Shown here piece by piece: positions 9,022 to 18,178 of a stretch of DNA of 64,000 bases. Source of the DNA: Neoroseomonas oryzicola (GTDB lineage: Bacteria; Pseudomonadota; Alphaproteobacteria; Acetobacterales; Acetobacteraceae); assembly GCF_012163135.1 (NCBI RefSeq), contig NZ_JAAVUP010000012.1:1-64000 (forward strand), given 5' to 3'. Numbering within the stretch: the stretch's first letter is position 1; the number at the start of each line of letters is the position of its first letter. Position numbers and translations under genes: made by a program. The notes beneath the pieces were generated by a model, which worked only from the letters and a program-made list of their open reading frames with translations, was not told the origin of the DNA and made no database searches.

Positions 9022-10487
9022 AGGTCCGCCATCGCACGCTCGGCTGCGAAGCGCCCCGACATCGCCGCCATCGGCACGCCCGCCCCCGGATGCGCGCTGC
9101 CCCCCGCCAGGTAGAGGCCCGGCAGGCGCGTCGCCGCCGTCGGTCGCTGGAAGCTCGCCTGCCAGCCATGCACCGCCCGGCCGTACAGCGCCCCGCCCGT
9201 CGCGGGGAACAGCCGTTCGAAGTCCTGCGGCGTCGTCGTGACCACCGCCTCCGGAGAGGTCGTCAGGCGCAGCCCGCAGCGCGCCAGAAGGGCGAAGGAC
9301 CTGGTCGCGCATGCGTCGATCTCCGAAGCGTCGTGAGGGTGGCGGTCGCCGGTCGGCGGGGCGTTGACGAGGCAGAGCAGGCGTTCGGGGCCATCGGCCC
9401 GCGCGGCGTCGTCGCCGCGGTCCTGCGCGCAGACATAGACGGTGGGATCGGCCGGCAGCCGCTGGCGGGCAAAGAGGTCGCCGAACTCGGTTTCGGAGTC
9501 GCCGCCGAAGAAGACGTTGTGGCGGTGCAGGGGGAATCCCTCCGCCTCGGCCAGCATCGTCCAGGTGACGGCGGACAGGGACCGCGCGCCGGGCCGCGGC
9601 ACCGATGCGCGCGCGGCGTCGCCGAACAGCCCGCCCGCCAGCGCGGTGGCATCGGCATTGGCGATCACGGTCCCGGCCTCGACCACCTCGCCATCGGCCA
9701 GGCGCAGGCCGCGCACGCGTCCCCCGACGGCGAGGATGTCGCTTACCTCGACGCCGAGGCGGAAGCGCGCGCCGCGGGCCTCGGCCAGGTCGCGCAGCAT
9801 CCGCGCGATGCGATGCATCCCGCCATCCACCAGCCAGACGCCGGATTGCTCGACATGGGCGATCAGCATCAGCGTCGCCGGGGCGAGGAAGGGGGAACAG
9901 CCGCAATAGGTCGCGTAGCGGCCGAAGAGCTGGCGCAGGCGCTGATCCTCGAAATGCGCGCCCAACGCGCGCCACATCGTCGCGAAGGGCGAGACCTCGC
10001 GGAAGGCGCGCCATCCCGCCGAGAAGGCCAGCGACACCGGCGTCGGTCGCGGATGGCGCAGGAAGGGCGCTTCGAGCGCGGCGTAGATGCGGCCTGCGCG
10101 CGCGCAGAAGTCGCGATAGCCGCGCGCCGCAGCGGCGCCGGCGAAATCGCCGATCGCCTCGGCCGAGGCCTCGACCGAGGCATGCAGGTCGAGCCGTTCC
10201 GCCGCGCTCCAGGCATGGCGCGCGAGGATGCCGGCCGGGCGCAGCACCAGGTGGTCGTCGAGCCGCGCGCCGGCCTCGGCGAGGATCTCGTCCAGCACCC
10301 AGCGCATGGTGAAGACGGTCGGGCCGGCATCGATGGCGCGGCCGCCGGCGACCACCTCCCGCATCTTGCCGCCGACGGCGGGGGCGCGTTCGTAGACCGT
10401 CACGTCGAGTCCGCGTGCGGCCAGCAGCAGCGCCGCGCTGAGCCCGCCGACCCCGGCACCGATGACCGCGACCCGCGCGTCCGGCAT
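8940..10487 (-). CDS. crtD: Methoxyneurosporene dehydrogenase (carotenoid 3,4-desaturase)
   Basis: CrtD (515 aa as read) is a CrtI-like FAD desaturase introducing the C3-C4 double bond after CrtC. The dinucleotide-binding motif VAVIGAGVGGLSAALLLAARG is at the N-terminus, and the C-terminal signature LYLAGGSAHPGAGVPMAAMSGR is intact. After the usual family end (about AAERAMADL) the frame runs on for ~25 non-conserved residues (from ASTRRFHRTAMPGG) that overlap the start of CrtC in another frame. The gene is leftward from a divergent promoter shared with crtE that contains a PpsR box. The odd tail and the absent crtC start belong together. Confidence 0.92.
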   Translation of the reverse strand: MPDARVAVIGAGVGGLSAALLLAARGLDVTVYERAPAVGGKMREVVAGGRAIDAGPTVFTMRWVLDEILAEAGARLDDHLVLRPAGILARHAWSAAERLDLHASVEASAEAIGDFAGAAAARGYRDFCARAGRIYAALEAPFLRHPRPTPVSLAFSAGWRAFREVSPFATMWRALGAHFEDQRLRQLFGRYATYCGCSPFLAPATLMLIAHVEQSGVWLVDGGMHRIARMLRDLAEARGARFRLGVEVSDILAVGGRVRGLRLADGEVVEAGTVIANADATALAGGLFGDAARASVPRPGARSLSAVTWTMLAEAEGFPLHRHNVFFGGDSETEFGDLFARQRLPADPTVYVCAQDRGDDAARADGPERLLCLVNAPPTGDRHPHDASEIDACATRSFALLARCGLRLTTSPEAVVTTTPQDFERLFPATGGALYGRAVHGWQASFQRPTAATRLPGLYLAGGSAHPGAGVPMAAMSGRFAAERAMADLASTRRFHRTAMPGGMSMDSARTGGTA

Positions 10488-10515
10488 CCAGCCTCCCGTC
10501 CCGGCGGAAAGTGAT

Positions 10516-10542
10516 TGACACGCCTGTCAGGTCAGATTGACA
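10516..10542. promoter_or_regulatory. PpsR/CrtJ operator region between crtD and crtE
   Basis: An exact TGT-N12-ACA box, TGTCAGGTCAGATTGACA, lies at 10525-10542 in the divergent crtD-crtE intergenic region. This is the known consensus for PpsR/CrtJ, the aerobic repressor of photosynthesis genes. Immediately upstream, TGACA (10516-10520) and TGTCA (10525-10529) form a second dyad with a 4-base spacer, and a further TGACA half-site is at 10577-10581. TTGACA hexamers at 10515 and 10537 could act as -35 elements, but no convincing -10 was found. A ppsR gene in the window makes the assignment plausible. Confidence 0.75.
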
Positions 10543-10607
10543 GTCTTGTTCGACAATTCCAAGCGACAAGGCGGACTGACAGCCACGTCGCGGCCAGGAG
10601 GTGCGCC

Positions 10608-11477
10608 ATGGATGGGGTAACCCGGATCGAAAGCGCACTGGCGGATGCGGTGCTGCTGGCCGACGCCGTCGGGGCACCGCCGCGCCTTGCGGCCGCCATG
10701 CGCCACGCGGTCTTCCCGCGCGGCGCGCGGGTGCGGCCGCGCCTGGTGCTGGCCGTGGCGGCCAGTTGCGGCGACGACCGGCCGGCGCTGTCGGGGGCGG
10801 CGGCGGCGGCTGTGGAGCTGCTCCACTGCGCCTCCCTCGTGCATGACGACATGCCCTGTTTCGACGACGCCGAGACGCGGCGCGGACGGCCCAGCGTGCA
10901 TCGCGCCTTCGGGGAACCGCTGGCGCTGCTCGCCGGCGATGCGCTGATCGTGCTGGCCTTCCAGGCCCTGGCGCGCGCCGCGACGACGGCGCCGGAGCGC
11001 CTGCCGGCGGTGATGATGGCGGTAGGCGACGGCGTCGGCGTGCCCTTCGGCATCGTCGCCGGCCAGGCCTGGGAATGCGAGCCGCGCGCCGACCTGTCCG
11101 AATACCAGCGGCAGAAGACCGGCGCGCTGTTCGCCGCCGCAGCGATGGCGGGTGCGGCCGCCGCGGGGCGCGAGGCGGAGCCCTGGCGCGCGCTGGGTGA
11201 ACAGCTCGGCGAGGCCTATCAGGTCGCCGACGACCTGCGCGACGCGGTGTCCGACGAGGCCGAGATCGGCAAGCCGGTCGGCCGCGACGCGGCGCTCGGC
11301 CGGCCCAGCGCGGTGCGGAGCTTCGGCGTCGAAGGCGCGGTGGCGCGGCTGCGCGATCTCACCGCTGGCGCGGTCGCCGCGATTCCCTGCTGCCCGGGGC
11401 AGGAGGCGCTCGGCGCGCTGATCCTGGGCGAGATGCAGCGCCTGCTGCCGCGGAAGCTCGCGCAGAAGGCTGCGTGA
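10608..11477 (+). CDS. crtE: Geranylgeranyl diphosphate synthase
   Basis: CrtE (289 aa) is a trans-prenyltransferase making GGPP for phytoene and for the bacteriochlorophyll tail. The first Asp-rich motif HDDMPCFDD and the second DDLRD (in AYQVADDLRDAVSD) are both visible, with the substrate-binding RPRL near residue 45. The ATG at 10608 follows a strong AGGAGG at 10596-10601, which decides the start over any upstream in-frame codon. It is transcribed away from crtD out of the PpsR-box region, and crtF starts one base after its stop. Confidence 0.94.
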   Translation: MDGVTRIESALADAVLLADAVGAPPRLAAAMRHAVFPRGARVRPRLVLAVAASCGDDRPALSGAAAAAVELLHCASLVHDDMPCFDDAETRRGRPSVHRAFGEPLALLAGDALIVLAFQALARAATTAPERLPAVMMAVGDGVGVPFGIVAGQAWECEPRADLSEYQRQKTGALFAAAAMAGAAAAGREAEPWRALGEQLGEAYQVADDLRDAVSDEAEIGKPVGRDAALGRPSAVRSFGVEGAVARLRDLTAGAVAAIPCCPGQEALGALILGEMQRLLPRKLAQKAA

Positions 11478-11478
11478 C

Positions 11479-12609
11479 ATGGCCGGTGCAGCGGCGGCGC
11501 CGGCCACGCTGCGCGACCGCATCGGCGCGCTGCAGGCGCGGCTGTCGGCGAGCGACCGCTTCCGCCGCTGGGCCGAACGCTTTCCGCTGACGCGCCCCAT
11601 CGCGCGACGGCGCGCCGCGGCGCTGTTCGACCTCTGCGCGGGCTTCGTCTACGCGCAGGCACTCGCGGCGGCGCTGCGGCTCGGCCTGTTCGAGATGCTG
11701 CGCGAACGTCCGATGCCGGCGATCGCCGTATCCCTGCGACTCGGCCTGCCTCTCGCGAGCACGACGCGGCTGCTCGAGGCCTGCGTGGCGTTGCGGCTCC
11801 TCGCGCAGCGGGCGAACGGCGCCTATGGCCTCGGCGCGCTGGGCGCGGCGATGATCGACAATCCGGGCGTCGCGGCGATGGTGGGCCATCACGCGCTGCT
11901 CTACGAGGATCTGCGCGACCCGATCGCGCTGCTGCGCGCCGGGCGCGGCGAGGCGCTGTCCGGCTTCTGGGCCTATGCCGGCACCGAGGCCGGCGCGCAG
12001 GCGACCGGCGCCGACCCCTACAGCGCGCTGATGGCCGCATCCCAGCCCATGGTCGCGGCGCAGGTCGCGGATGCCTATGCGATCGGGCAGCACCGCCGCG
12101 CGCTCGATATCGGCGGCGGGGAGGGGCGCTTCATCGTCGAGGTCGCGCCGCGCGCGCCCGCGACCGCCTTCACGCTGTTCGACCTGCCGCCGGTCGCGGA
12201 TCGCGCGCGGTCGCGCTTCGCGGCGGCGGGACTCGCCGACCGCGCGACGGCCGAGGGCGGGGACTTCCGCGCCGACCCGCTGCCCAGCGGTGCCGACCTG
12301 GCGACGCTGGTGCGCGTGCTGCACGACCATGACGACGCCGTGGTGCAGGCGCTGCTGCGACGAATCCGCGCCGCGTTGCCGGCGGGGGGGCGGATCCTCG
12401 TCGCCGAGCCGATGGCCGGCACGCCGGGAGCCGAGCGCGTCGGCGCCTATTTCGCGATCTACCTCCTCGCCATGGGGCAGGGGCGTCTGCGCAGCGCGGC
12501 GGAAATCGCCGCGATGCTGCGCGAGGCCGGCTTCGCGCAGCCGCGGCTGCTGCGCGTGCGGATGCCGATGATTGCCAGCGTCATGATCGCCGATGTCATG
12601 GGCGATTGA
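11479..12609 (+). CDS. crtF: Demethylspheroidene / hydroxy-carotenoid O-methyltransferase
   Basis: CrtF (376 aa) is a SAM-dependent O-methyltransferase that methylates the C1 hydroxyl made by CrtC. An N-terminal dimerisation domain (LCAGFVYAQALAAALRLGLFEML) is followed by the SAM-binding loop ALDIGGGEGRF at about residue 209 and LVRVLHDHDD, typical of plant-type O-methyltransferases. The start ATG is one base after the crtE stop. The next gene, bchC, has its own promoter with a PpsR box 30-60 bases downstream. Confidence 0.93.
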   Translation: MAGAAAAPATLRDRIGALQARLSASDRFRRWAERFPLTRPIARRRAAALFDLCAGFVYAQALAAALRLGLFEMLRERPMPAIAVSLRLGLPLASTTRLLEACVALRLLAQRANGAYGLGALGAAMIDNPGVAAMVGHHALLYEDLRDPIALLRAGRGEALSGFWAYAGTEAGAQATGADPYSALMAASQPMVAAQVADAYAIGQHRRALDIGGGEGRFIVEVAPRAPATAFTLFDLPPVADRARSRFAAAGLADRATAEGGDFRADPLPSGADLATLVRVLHDHDDAVVQALLRRIRAALPAGGRILVAEPMAGTPGAERVGAYFAIYLLAMGQGRLRSAAEIAAMLREAGFAQPRLLRVRMPMIASVMIADVMGD

Positions 12610-12639
12610 CGCTGAAAGCGGCAGGGCAGTCCATTTGCC

Positions 12640-12671
12640 TTGACAGTCTTTACTGTCCTTCTAGAGTGACA
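12640..12671 (+). promoter_or_regulatory. bchC promoter with PpsR/CrtJ box
   Basis: TTGACA at 12640-12645 and TAGAGT at 12662-12667 with a 16-base spacer make a plausible sigma-70 promoter. An exact TGT-N12-ACA box, TGTCCTTCTAGAGTGACA at 12654-12671, overlaps the -10, so bound PpsR would block polymerase. In the spacer, GACAGT-CTTT-ACTGTC (12642-12657) is a perfect inverted repeat next to the box, recalling the paired CrtJ sites known before bchC in Rhodobacter. This promoter would drive bchCXYZ and, by read-through, puf. Confidence 0.78.
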
Positions 12672-12696
12672 CCACCGCGAACCTGGGAGTCCGTCG

Positions 12697-13653
12697 ATGG
12701 ACACCGTCGCTATCGTGATGACGGCCCCGCAGGAACTGGCGCTTCGGCGCGTTCCTCTCGCGATCCCTGGTGAGTCCGACGTCGTCGTGGATGTGGACTG
12801 GAGCGGCATCAGCACAGGCACCGAACGGCTGCTCTGGTCGGGCCGCATGCCGCCCTTCCCCGGCATGGGCTATCCGCTGGTGCCGGGCTACGAGGCGGTG
12901 GGCCATGTCGTCGCGGCCGGTCCGACATCGGGTCGCCGCGCGGGCGACACGGTCTTCGTCCCCGGCGCGCGCTGTTTCGGCGCGCTGGACGGCGCGGAGC
13001 TGCGCGGACTGTTCGGTGGCGCGGCTTCGCGCCTTGTCGTCGCCGGCGCCCGCACCACGCGCATCGATCCGGCGCTCGGCGAGGATGGCGTGCTGCTCGC
13101 GCTCGCCGCGACCGCCTGGCACGCCATCGCGGCGCCGGGCGCGGCGCGGCCGGAACTGATCGTCGGGCATGGCGTGCTCGGGCGGCTCATGGCGCGGCTC
13201 GCCGTGCTGTCCGGCGGCCGGCCGCCGGTGGTGTGGGAGACATCTGAGGCCCGGCGCGGCGGCGCGCGCGGCTACGACGTCATCGCGCCGGAGGACGATC
13301 CGCGGCGCGACTACGGCGCCATCTACGATGCGAGTGGCGATGCGCAGGCGCTCGATTCCCTCATCGGGCGGCTGGCGCCGGGCGGGGAGATCGTGCTCGC
13401 CGGCTTCTACGCCGAGCGCATCTCCTTCGCCTTCCCGCCCGCCTTCATGAAGGAGGCGCGGTTGCGCGTGGCCGCCGAATGGAAGCCCGCCGACCTGCAC
13501 GCGGTCGCCGAGATGATCGCCGAGGGGCAGCTCGACCTGCGTGGCCTCATCACCCATCGCGCCGCGGCCGGGGAGGCGGAAAGCGCCTACCGCACCGCCT
13601 TCGACGACGCCGCCTGCCTCAAGCTTGTCCTCGATTGGAGAGACGCCGCATGA
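12697..13653 (+). CDS. bchC: Bacteriochlorophyllide a dehydrogenase (2-desacetyl-2-hydroxyethyl)
   Basis: BchC (318 aa) oxidises the 3-hydroxyethyl group to the 3-acetyl group in bacteriochlorophyllide a synthesis. It is a medium-chain dehydrogenase-like protein, with [34 protein letters not shown] as the family hallmark (residues ~30-65) and the [13 protein letters not shown] nucleotide-binding loop. The ATG at 12697 has GGGAG shortly upstream. The 3' end overlaps bchX by ATGA, so the two are translationally coupled. Confidence 0.95.
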   Translation: MDTVAIVMTAPQELALRRVPLAIPGESDVVVDVDWSGISTGTERLLWSGRMPPFPGMGYPLVPGYEAVGHVVAAGPTSGRRAGDTVFVPGARCFGALDGAELRGLFGGAASRLVVAGARTTRIDPALGEDGVLLALAATAWHAIAAPGAARPELIVGHGVLGRLMARLAVLSGGRPPVVWETSEARRGGARGYDVIAPEDDPRRDYGAIYDASGDAQALDSLIGRLAPGGEIVLAGFYAERISFAFPPAFMKEARLRVAAEWKPADLHAVAEMIAEGQLDLRGLITHRAAAGEAESAYRTAFDDAACLKLVLDWRDAA

Positions 13654-14669
13654 ACGCCCCCGTGCCGAACCCGCAGGGCGCGTCGCCGACGCTCTCGATG
13701 GCCGACCGACTCCGCGCCGAGGCCTCCATCGGCCCCGACCCCGTGCCGACCACGCCTGCGGCCAAGAAGACGCAGGTCATCGCGATCTACGGCAAAGGCG
13801 GCATCGGCAAGTCGTTCACGCTCGCGAACCTGTCCTACATGATGGCGCAGCAGGGCAAGCGCGTGCTGCTGATCGGCTGCGACCCGAAGAGCGACACGAC
13901 CAGCCTGCTGTTCGGCGGCAAGTCCTGCCCGACCATCATCGAGACGAGCAGCCGCAAGAAGGCGGCCGGCGAGCCGGTGGCGATCGGCGATGTCTGCTTC
14001 AAGCGCGACGGCGTCTTCGCCATGGAGCTCGGCGGGCCCGAGGTCGGGCGCGGCTGCGGCGGGCGCGGCATCATCCACGGCTTCGAACTGCTGGAGAAGC
14101 TCGGCTTCCACCAGTGGGACTTCGACTTCGTGCTGCTCGACTTCCTGGGCGACGTGGTCTGCGGCGGCTTCGGCCTGCCGATCGCGCGCGACATGTGCCA
14201 GAAGGTCATCGTCGTCGGCTCGAACGATCTTCAGTCGCTCTACGTCGCCAACAACGTCTGCTCGGCGGTGGAATACTTCCGCAAGCTCGGCGGCAATGTC
14301 GGCGTCGCCGGCATGGTGGTGAACAAGGACGACAACACCGGCGAGGCGCAGGCCTTCGCCGAGGCCGCCGGCATCCCGGTCCTCGCCGCCATCCCGGCCA
14401 ATGAGGACATCCGGCGCAAATCCGCCAACTACGAAATCATCGGCAAGCCCGACAGTGAATGGGGGTCGTTGTTCGCCGCGCTCGGCGTGCAGGTGGCCGA
14501 GGCGCCGCCGCTGCGCCCGACGCCGCTGACGCAGGAATCGCTGCTCGGCCTGTTCAAGGGCGAGACGGTCGGCCGGCATGTGGTGCTCGATCCCGCGACC
14601 ATGGAGGACATGTGCGCGGCCGAGGTGCTGCAGAAGCCGTCCCTCGAAGTGGTCTACGAGGGGAGCTGA
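13650..14669 (+). CDS. bchX: Chlorophyllide a reductase iron protein subunit X
   Basis: BchX (339 aa) is the NifH-like ATPase that passes electrons to BchYZ, reducing the B ring of chlorophyllide to give the bacteriochlorin. P-loop YGKGGIGKS is near residue 48, and the [4Fe-4S] ligand cysteines lie in GRGCGGRGI and [11 protein letters not shown]. The ~45-residue N-terminal extension before the P-loop is usual for BchX and separates it from BchL. The ATG at 13650 overlaps the bchC stop (ATGA). Confidence 0.97.
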   Translation: MNAPVPNPQGASPTLSMADRLRAEASIGPDPVPTTPAAKKTQVIAIYGKGGIGKSFTLANLSYMMAQQGKRVLLIGCDPKSDTTSLLFGGKSCPTIIETSSRKKAAGEPVAIGDVCFKRDGVFAMELGGPEVGRGCGGRGIIHGFELLEKLGFHQWDFDFVLLDFLGDVVCGGFGLPIARDMCQKVIVVGSNDLQSLYVANNVCSAVEYFRKLGGNVGVAGMVVNKDDNTGEAQAFAEAAGIPVLAAIPANEDIRRKSANYEIIGKPDSEWGSLFAALGVQVAEAPPLRPTPLTQESLLGLFKGETVGRHVVLDPATMEDMCAAEVLQKPSLEVVYEGS

Positions 14670-14672
14670 GCC

Positions 14673-16166
14673 TTGGACACGCTCCCTCCCACCACTGCGG
14701 GCTGCCATGGCGGGCGGGAAACCATGCTCGAGGCGGCACGCGCCGCGGGCAAGGGTGAGGCGATGGCCCGCCTGGCCGAGGACTACCCCCGCGGCCCGCA
14801 CGACCAGCCGCAATCCATGTGCCCGGCCTTCGGGTCGCTGCGCGTCGGGCTGCGGATGCGGCGGGTGGCGACGATCCTCTCGGGCTCGGCCTGCTGCGTC
14901 TACGGCCTGACCTTCACCAGCCACTTCTACGGCGCGCGGCGTTCCGTGGGCTACGTGCCCTTCAATTCCGAGACTCTGGTCACCGGCAAGCTGTTCGAGG
15001 ACATCCGGGACGCCGTCCACCAGACGGCGAATCCCGACGAGCATGACGCGGTCGTCGTCATCAACCTCTGTGTCCCGACGGCGTCCGGCGTGCCGCTGGA
15101 ACTGCTGCCGAAGACGATCGGCGGCGTGCGGGTGATCGGCATCGACGTGCCGGGCTTCGGCGTGCCGACCCATGCCGAGGCGAAGGACGTGCTTGCCGGC
15201 GCCATGCTGCGCACCGCGCGTCTGGAGGCCGAGGCCGGCCCCGTGGCGCGGCCGCGCGAGATGCAGGAGGGGCTGCGCGGCGTCTCGCTGATCGGGGAAC
15301 TCTTCCCGGCCGATCCGCCTGGCATCGCGGCGCTGCTCGCGCCGCTGGGCCTCGGCCTGGCGCCGCAGCTGCCGGCGCGGGAATGGCGCGACCTCTACGG
15401 CGCGCTCGACAGCGTCGTCGCCGCCGCGGTGCATCCCTTCTATGTCGCGACTGTGCGCGAGTTCCGCGCGGCCGGGCGGCCAGTGGTCGGTTCGGCGCCG
15501 GTCGGCGTCGAGGGCACGGCGGCCTGGCTCGAGGCGATCGCCGGCGCGGCGGGGGTGGAGGCGGCGCGGCTCGACGACGCGAAGGCCCGCGCCCTGCCGG
15601 CGATCCGCGCGGCGCTGGCGGCGAACCCGATCCAGGCACGCGTCACGGTCTCGGGCTACGAGGGATCGGAACTGCTCGTCGCGCGGCTGCTGATCGAGGC
15701 CGGTGCGGAGGTGCCCTATGTCGGCACCGCCTGCCCGCGCACGGAGTGGAGCGCGGCCGACCGCGACTGGCTCGCCGCGCGGGGGACGCATGTCCAGTAC
15801 CGCGCGAGCCTCGAGCAGGACATGGCCGCGATGAAGGATGTGCGGCCTGACCTCGCGCTCGGCACCACGCCGCTGGTGCAGAAGGCGAAGGAGCTCGGCA
15901 TCCCCGCGCTCTACTTCACCAACATGGTCTCGGCGCGGCCGCTCTTCGGACCCGCGGGCGCGGCGTCGCTCGCCGGCATCGTCGCCGCGCAGACGCGTGG
16001 GCGGGAACGCTTCGGTCGCATGGTGTCCTTCTTCGACGGCGTCGGTACGCCGGACGGCGCGGGCTACGGCTTCCGCGAACGCCCGGTCGATCCGCCCGGC
16101 TTCCGCGAGCGGCAGCGCAAGCTGCGCGCGGCGAAGGCCAAGGCGGAAGAAGCGGTGGGGACCTGA
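14673..16166 (+). CDS. bchY: Chlorophyllide a reductase subunit Y
   Basis: BchY (497 aa) pairs with BchZ in the NifDK-like catalytic component of chlorophyllide a reductase. The block [23 protein letters not shown], the [10 protein letters not shown] cysteines and the [25 protein letters not shown] stretch are diagnostic. The start is taken as TTG at 14673, three bases after bchX, because the conserved AGCHGG segment lies upstream of the first ATG (14724); starting at the ATG would remove it. bchZ starts two bases after the stop. Confidence 0.95.
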   Translation: MDTLPPTTAGCHGGRETMLEAARAAGKGEAMARLAEDYPRGPHDQPQSMCPAFGSLRVGLRMRRVATILSGSACCVYGLTFTSHFYGARRSVGYVPFNSETLVTGKLFEDIRDAVHQTANPDEHDAVVVINLCVPTASGVPLELLPKTIGGVRVIGIDVPGFGVPTHAEAKDVLAGAMLRTARLEAEAGPVARPREMQEGLRGVSLIGELFPADPPGIAALLAPLGLGLAPQLPAREWRDLYGALDSVVAAAVHPFYVATVREFRAAGRPVVGSAPVGVEGTAAWLEAIAGAAGVEAARLDDAKARALPAIRAALAANPIQARVTVSGYEGSELLVARLLIEAGAEVPYVGTACPRTEWSAADRDWLAARGTHVQYRASLEQDMAAMKDVRPDLALGTTPLVQKAKELGIPALYFTNMVSARPLFGPAGAASLAGIVAAQTRGRERFGRMVSFFDGVGTPDGAGYGFRERPVDPPGFRERQRKLRAAKAKAEEAVGT

Positions 16167-16168
16167 CG

Positions 16169-17617
16169 ATGCTCGTCCTCGACCATGATCGCGCCGGCGG
16201 CTATTGGGGGGCGGTCTACGCCTTCAGCGCGGTGCGCGGGCTGCGGGTGGTGATCGACGGCCCGGTGGGCTGCGAGAACCTGCCGGTCACCGCCGTGCTG
16301 CACTACACCGATGGCCTGCCGCCGCACGAACTGCCCATCGTCGTCACCGGGATCGACGAGGACGCGCTCTCCCAGAACGGCACCGAGTCGCTGCTGAAGC
16401 GCGCTTCCGCCACGCAGGATCCGGACCTACCCGCGGTGGTGGTGACAGGCTCGATCGCCGAGATGATCGGCGGCGGCGTGACGCCGGAGGGATCGAACCT
16501 CCGCCGCTTCATCCCGCGCACCATCGACGAGGACCAGTGGCAGTCGGCCGATCGCGCCATCAACTGGCTCTGGACCGAATTCGGCACCAAGCGCGTCAAG
16601 GCACCGAAGCCGCGCAAGGAGGGCGAGCGCCCCCGCGTCAACCTGATCGGCCCGATCTACGGCACCTTCAACATGCCGTCCGACCTCGCGGAGATCCGCC
16701 GCCTGGTCGAGGGCATCGGCTGCGAGGTGAACCTGGTCTTTCCGCTCGGCAGCCATGTCGAGGACATCCCGCGCCTCGCCGATGCCGAGGTGAATGTCTG
16801 CCTCTACCGCGAATTCGGCGCGCGGCTGTGCGAGACGCTCGAGCGCCCCTGGCTGCGCGCGCCGATGGGCCTGCACGCGACGACGAACTTCCTGCGCCAG
16901 CTCGGCGAGCTGACGGGCGTCGACCCCGAGCCCTTCATCGAGCGCGAGAAGCACACCACGCTGAAGCCGCTGTGGGACCTGTGGCGCAGCGTGACGCAGG
17001 ACTTCTTCGCCACCGCCTCCTTCGGGGTCTCGGCGACCGAGACCTATGCGCGCGGGCTGCAGCGGCTGCTGGCCGAGGACCTCGGCATCCCCTGCGCCTT
17101 CGCCTTCGGTCGCAAGGCGGGCGAGAAGCCGGACAATGCCGCGGTGCGCGAGGCGATCCACCGCACGCCGCCGCTGGTGCTCTTCGGGTCCTACAACGAA
17201 CGCATGTACGCGGCCGAGGCCGGTGGCCGCGCGCAGTACATCCCGGCGAGCTTCCCCGGCGCGATCATCCGTCGCGCCACCGGCACGCCCTTCATGGGTT
17301 ATGCCGGGGCGACCTACGTCGTGCAGGAATACTGCAACGCGCTGTTCGATGCGCTGTTCCACATCCTGCCACTCGGTACGCAGCTCGACCGCGCCGCGGT
17401 CGCGACGCCGGCCCGCGCCGGCGAGACTTGGGAGGAATCGGCGCGCGACCTGCTCGACGCGCATGTCGAGGCCGCGCCCTTCCTGTTGCGCATCTCGGCG
17501 GCGAAGCGCCTGCGCGAGCAGGTCGAGGACGCTGCCCTTGCCGCGGGCGAGGCGCGGGTGACGCGCGCCCGCGTCCTCGCGGCGCTCGGCCCCCTGCCGG
17601 AGCCAGTGCCGGCATGA
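16169..17617 (+). CDS. bchZ: Chlorophyllide a reductase subunit Z
   Basis: BchZ (482 aa) is the second NifDK-like subunit of chlorophyllide a reductase. Diagnostic blocks are [15 protein letters not shown] at the start, [31 protein letters not shown], and [31 protein letters not shown]. Length and start (ATG at 16169) are as expected. Downstream is not pufQ but a 163-base leader and then pufB, so puf may be read from the bchC promoter and from a promoter within bchZ that could not be located. Confidence 0.96.
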   Translation: MLVLDHDRAGGYWGAVYAFSAVRGLRVVIDGPVGCENLPVTAVLHYTDGLPPHELPIVVTGIDEDALSQNGTESLLKRASATQDPDLPAVVVTGSIAEMIGGGVTPEGSNLRRFIPRTIDEDQWQSADRAINWLWTEFGTKRVKAPKPRKEGERPRVNLIGPIYGTFNMPSDLAEIRRLVEGIGCEVNLVFPLGSHVEDIPRLADAEVNVCLYREFGARLCETLERPWLRAPMGLHATTNFLRQLGELTGVDPEPFIEREKHTTLKPLWDLWRSVTQDFFATASFGVSATETYARGLQRLLAEDLGIPCAFAFGRKAGEKPDNAAVREAIHRTPPLVLFGSYNERMYAAEAGGRAQYIPASFPGAIIRRATGTPFMGYAGATYVVQEYCNALFDALFHILPLGTQLDRAAVATPARAGETWEESARDLLDAHVEAAPFLLRISAAKRLREQVEDAALAAGEARVTRARVLAALGPLPEPVPA

Positions 17618-17780
17618 GCACGAGAACCATCCAGATCGGGCGGCATTGCCGCCCCGACCAAGCGCCGGTCCGGTTCCGCCGGATCGAACGCCGCAGCCGG
17701 CCCGGTGGGCCGGATGTGTCCCTGCCGCGCGGGAGATGTGCGGTAACCGGCCGCAAGGCCGCCATCCGAAAGGCCTCATA
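17618..17780 (+). other. puf mRNA leader with two hairpins (no pufQ)
   Basis: This 163-base stretch between bchZ and pufB lies where Rhodobacter carries pufQ. The only ORF, from an ATG overlapping the bchZ stop (17614-17781, 55 codons), is Arg-rich without a membrane span and does not resemble PufQ, so it is read as untranslated leader. Two perfect hairpins are present: CCGGCCC-GGT-GGGCCGG (17697-17713) and CGGCC-GCAA-GGCCG (17748-17761), the latter closed by a GNRA tetraloop and ending ~20 bases before the pufB ATG. They may affect RNA stability or pufB translation. Confidence 0.5.
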
Positions 17781-17990
17781 ATGGCTGACAAGGAAGGATC
17801 GATCAGCGGGCTCACCGAGTCCGAGGCGCGGGAGTTCCACGGACTCTTCGTCTCGAGCTTCGTTGGATTCACCGTGGTCGCGATCGTTGCGCACATCCTG
17901 GTGTGGATGTGGCGTCCCTGGCTTCCAGGGCCGCGCGGATACACCGAGCTGATGGATGGCGCCACGACCGTGGCGTCGTTCTTCGTCTGA
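17781..17990 (+). CDS. pufB: Light-harvesting 1 beta polypeptide
   Basis: PufB (69 aa) is the single-span LH1 antenna beta chain that binds bacteriochlorophyll a and carotenoid around the reaction centre. The pattern [33 protein letters not shown] carries the Mg-ligand His in VAHILVW and the second conserved His 18 residues earlier (EFH). The C-terminus continues about 20 residues past the usual RPWLPG end ([17 protein letters not shown]), longer than in model purple bacteria. The ribosome-binding site is weak (AAAGG at 17768-17772), directly after a GNRA-capped hairpin. Confidence 0.95.
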   Translation: MADKEGSISGLTESEAREFHGLFVSSFVGFTVVAIVAHILVWMWRPWLPGPRGYTELMDGATTVASFFV

Positions 17991-18004
17991 AGGAGGCGCA
18001 GGAC

Positions 18005-18169
18005 ATGTGGCGAATCTGGCTGCTTTTCGACCCGCGTCGCGTTCTCGTGGCGCTCTCTGTGTTCCTGATGACCCTGGCGTTGCTGATCCATTTCATTCTG
18101 CTCAGCACCGACAGGTTCAACTGGATCGAGGGTCCGCGACCCGCTCCGGCCGCTTCGGCGCCCCGGTAG
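18005..18169 (+). CDS. pufA: Light-harvesting 1 alpha polypeptide
   Basis: PufA (54 aa) is the LH1 alpha chain. It has the N-terminal [20 protein letters not shown] amphipathic/entry segment and [16 protein letters not shown], with the bacteriochlorophyll-ligand His and the C-terminal Trp. A short Pro/Ala-rich tail ([12 protein letters not shown]) follows. A strong AGGAGG at 17991-17996, starting right after the pufB stop, sets the start at 18005. An intercistronic hairpin separates it from pufL. Confidence 0.96.
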   Translation: MWRIWLLFDPRRVLVALSVFLMTLALLIHFILLSTDRFNWIEGPRPAPAASAPR

Positions 18170-18178
18170 CGGAGACTG

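Noticed and set aside
9000..10514. Long plus-strand open frame (504 codons) across crtD
   Set aside because: Antisense frame of crtD in GC-rich DNA; the product is Arg/Ala/Gly-rich low-complexity without family features.
9022..10677. Open frame continuous with crtC upstream through crtD (to give an 858-codon frame)
   Set aside because: The upstream part is Arg-rich out-of-frame crtD sequence, not a protein domain; only the crtC part is conserved.
17614..17781. 55-codon ORF in the pufQ position, overlapping the bchZ stop
   Set aside because: It is Arg/Pro-rich, has no membrane span, and is unlike PufQ; the stretch is better explained as a structured leader.
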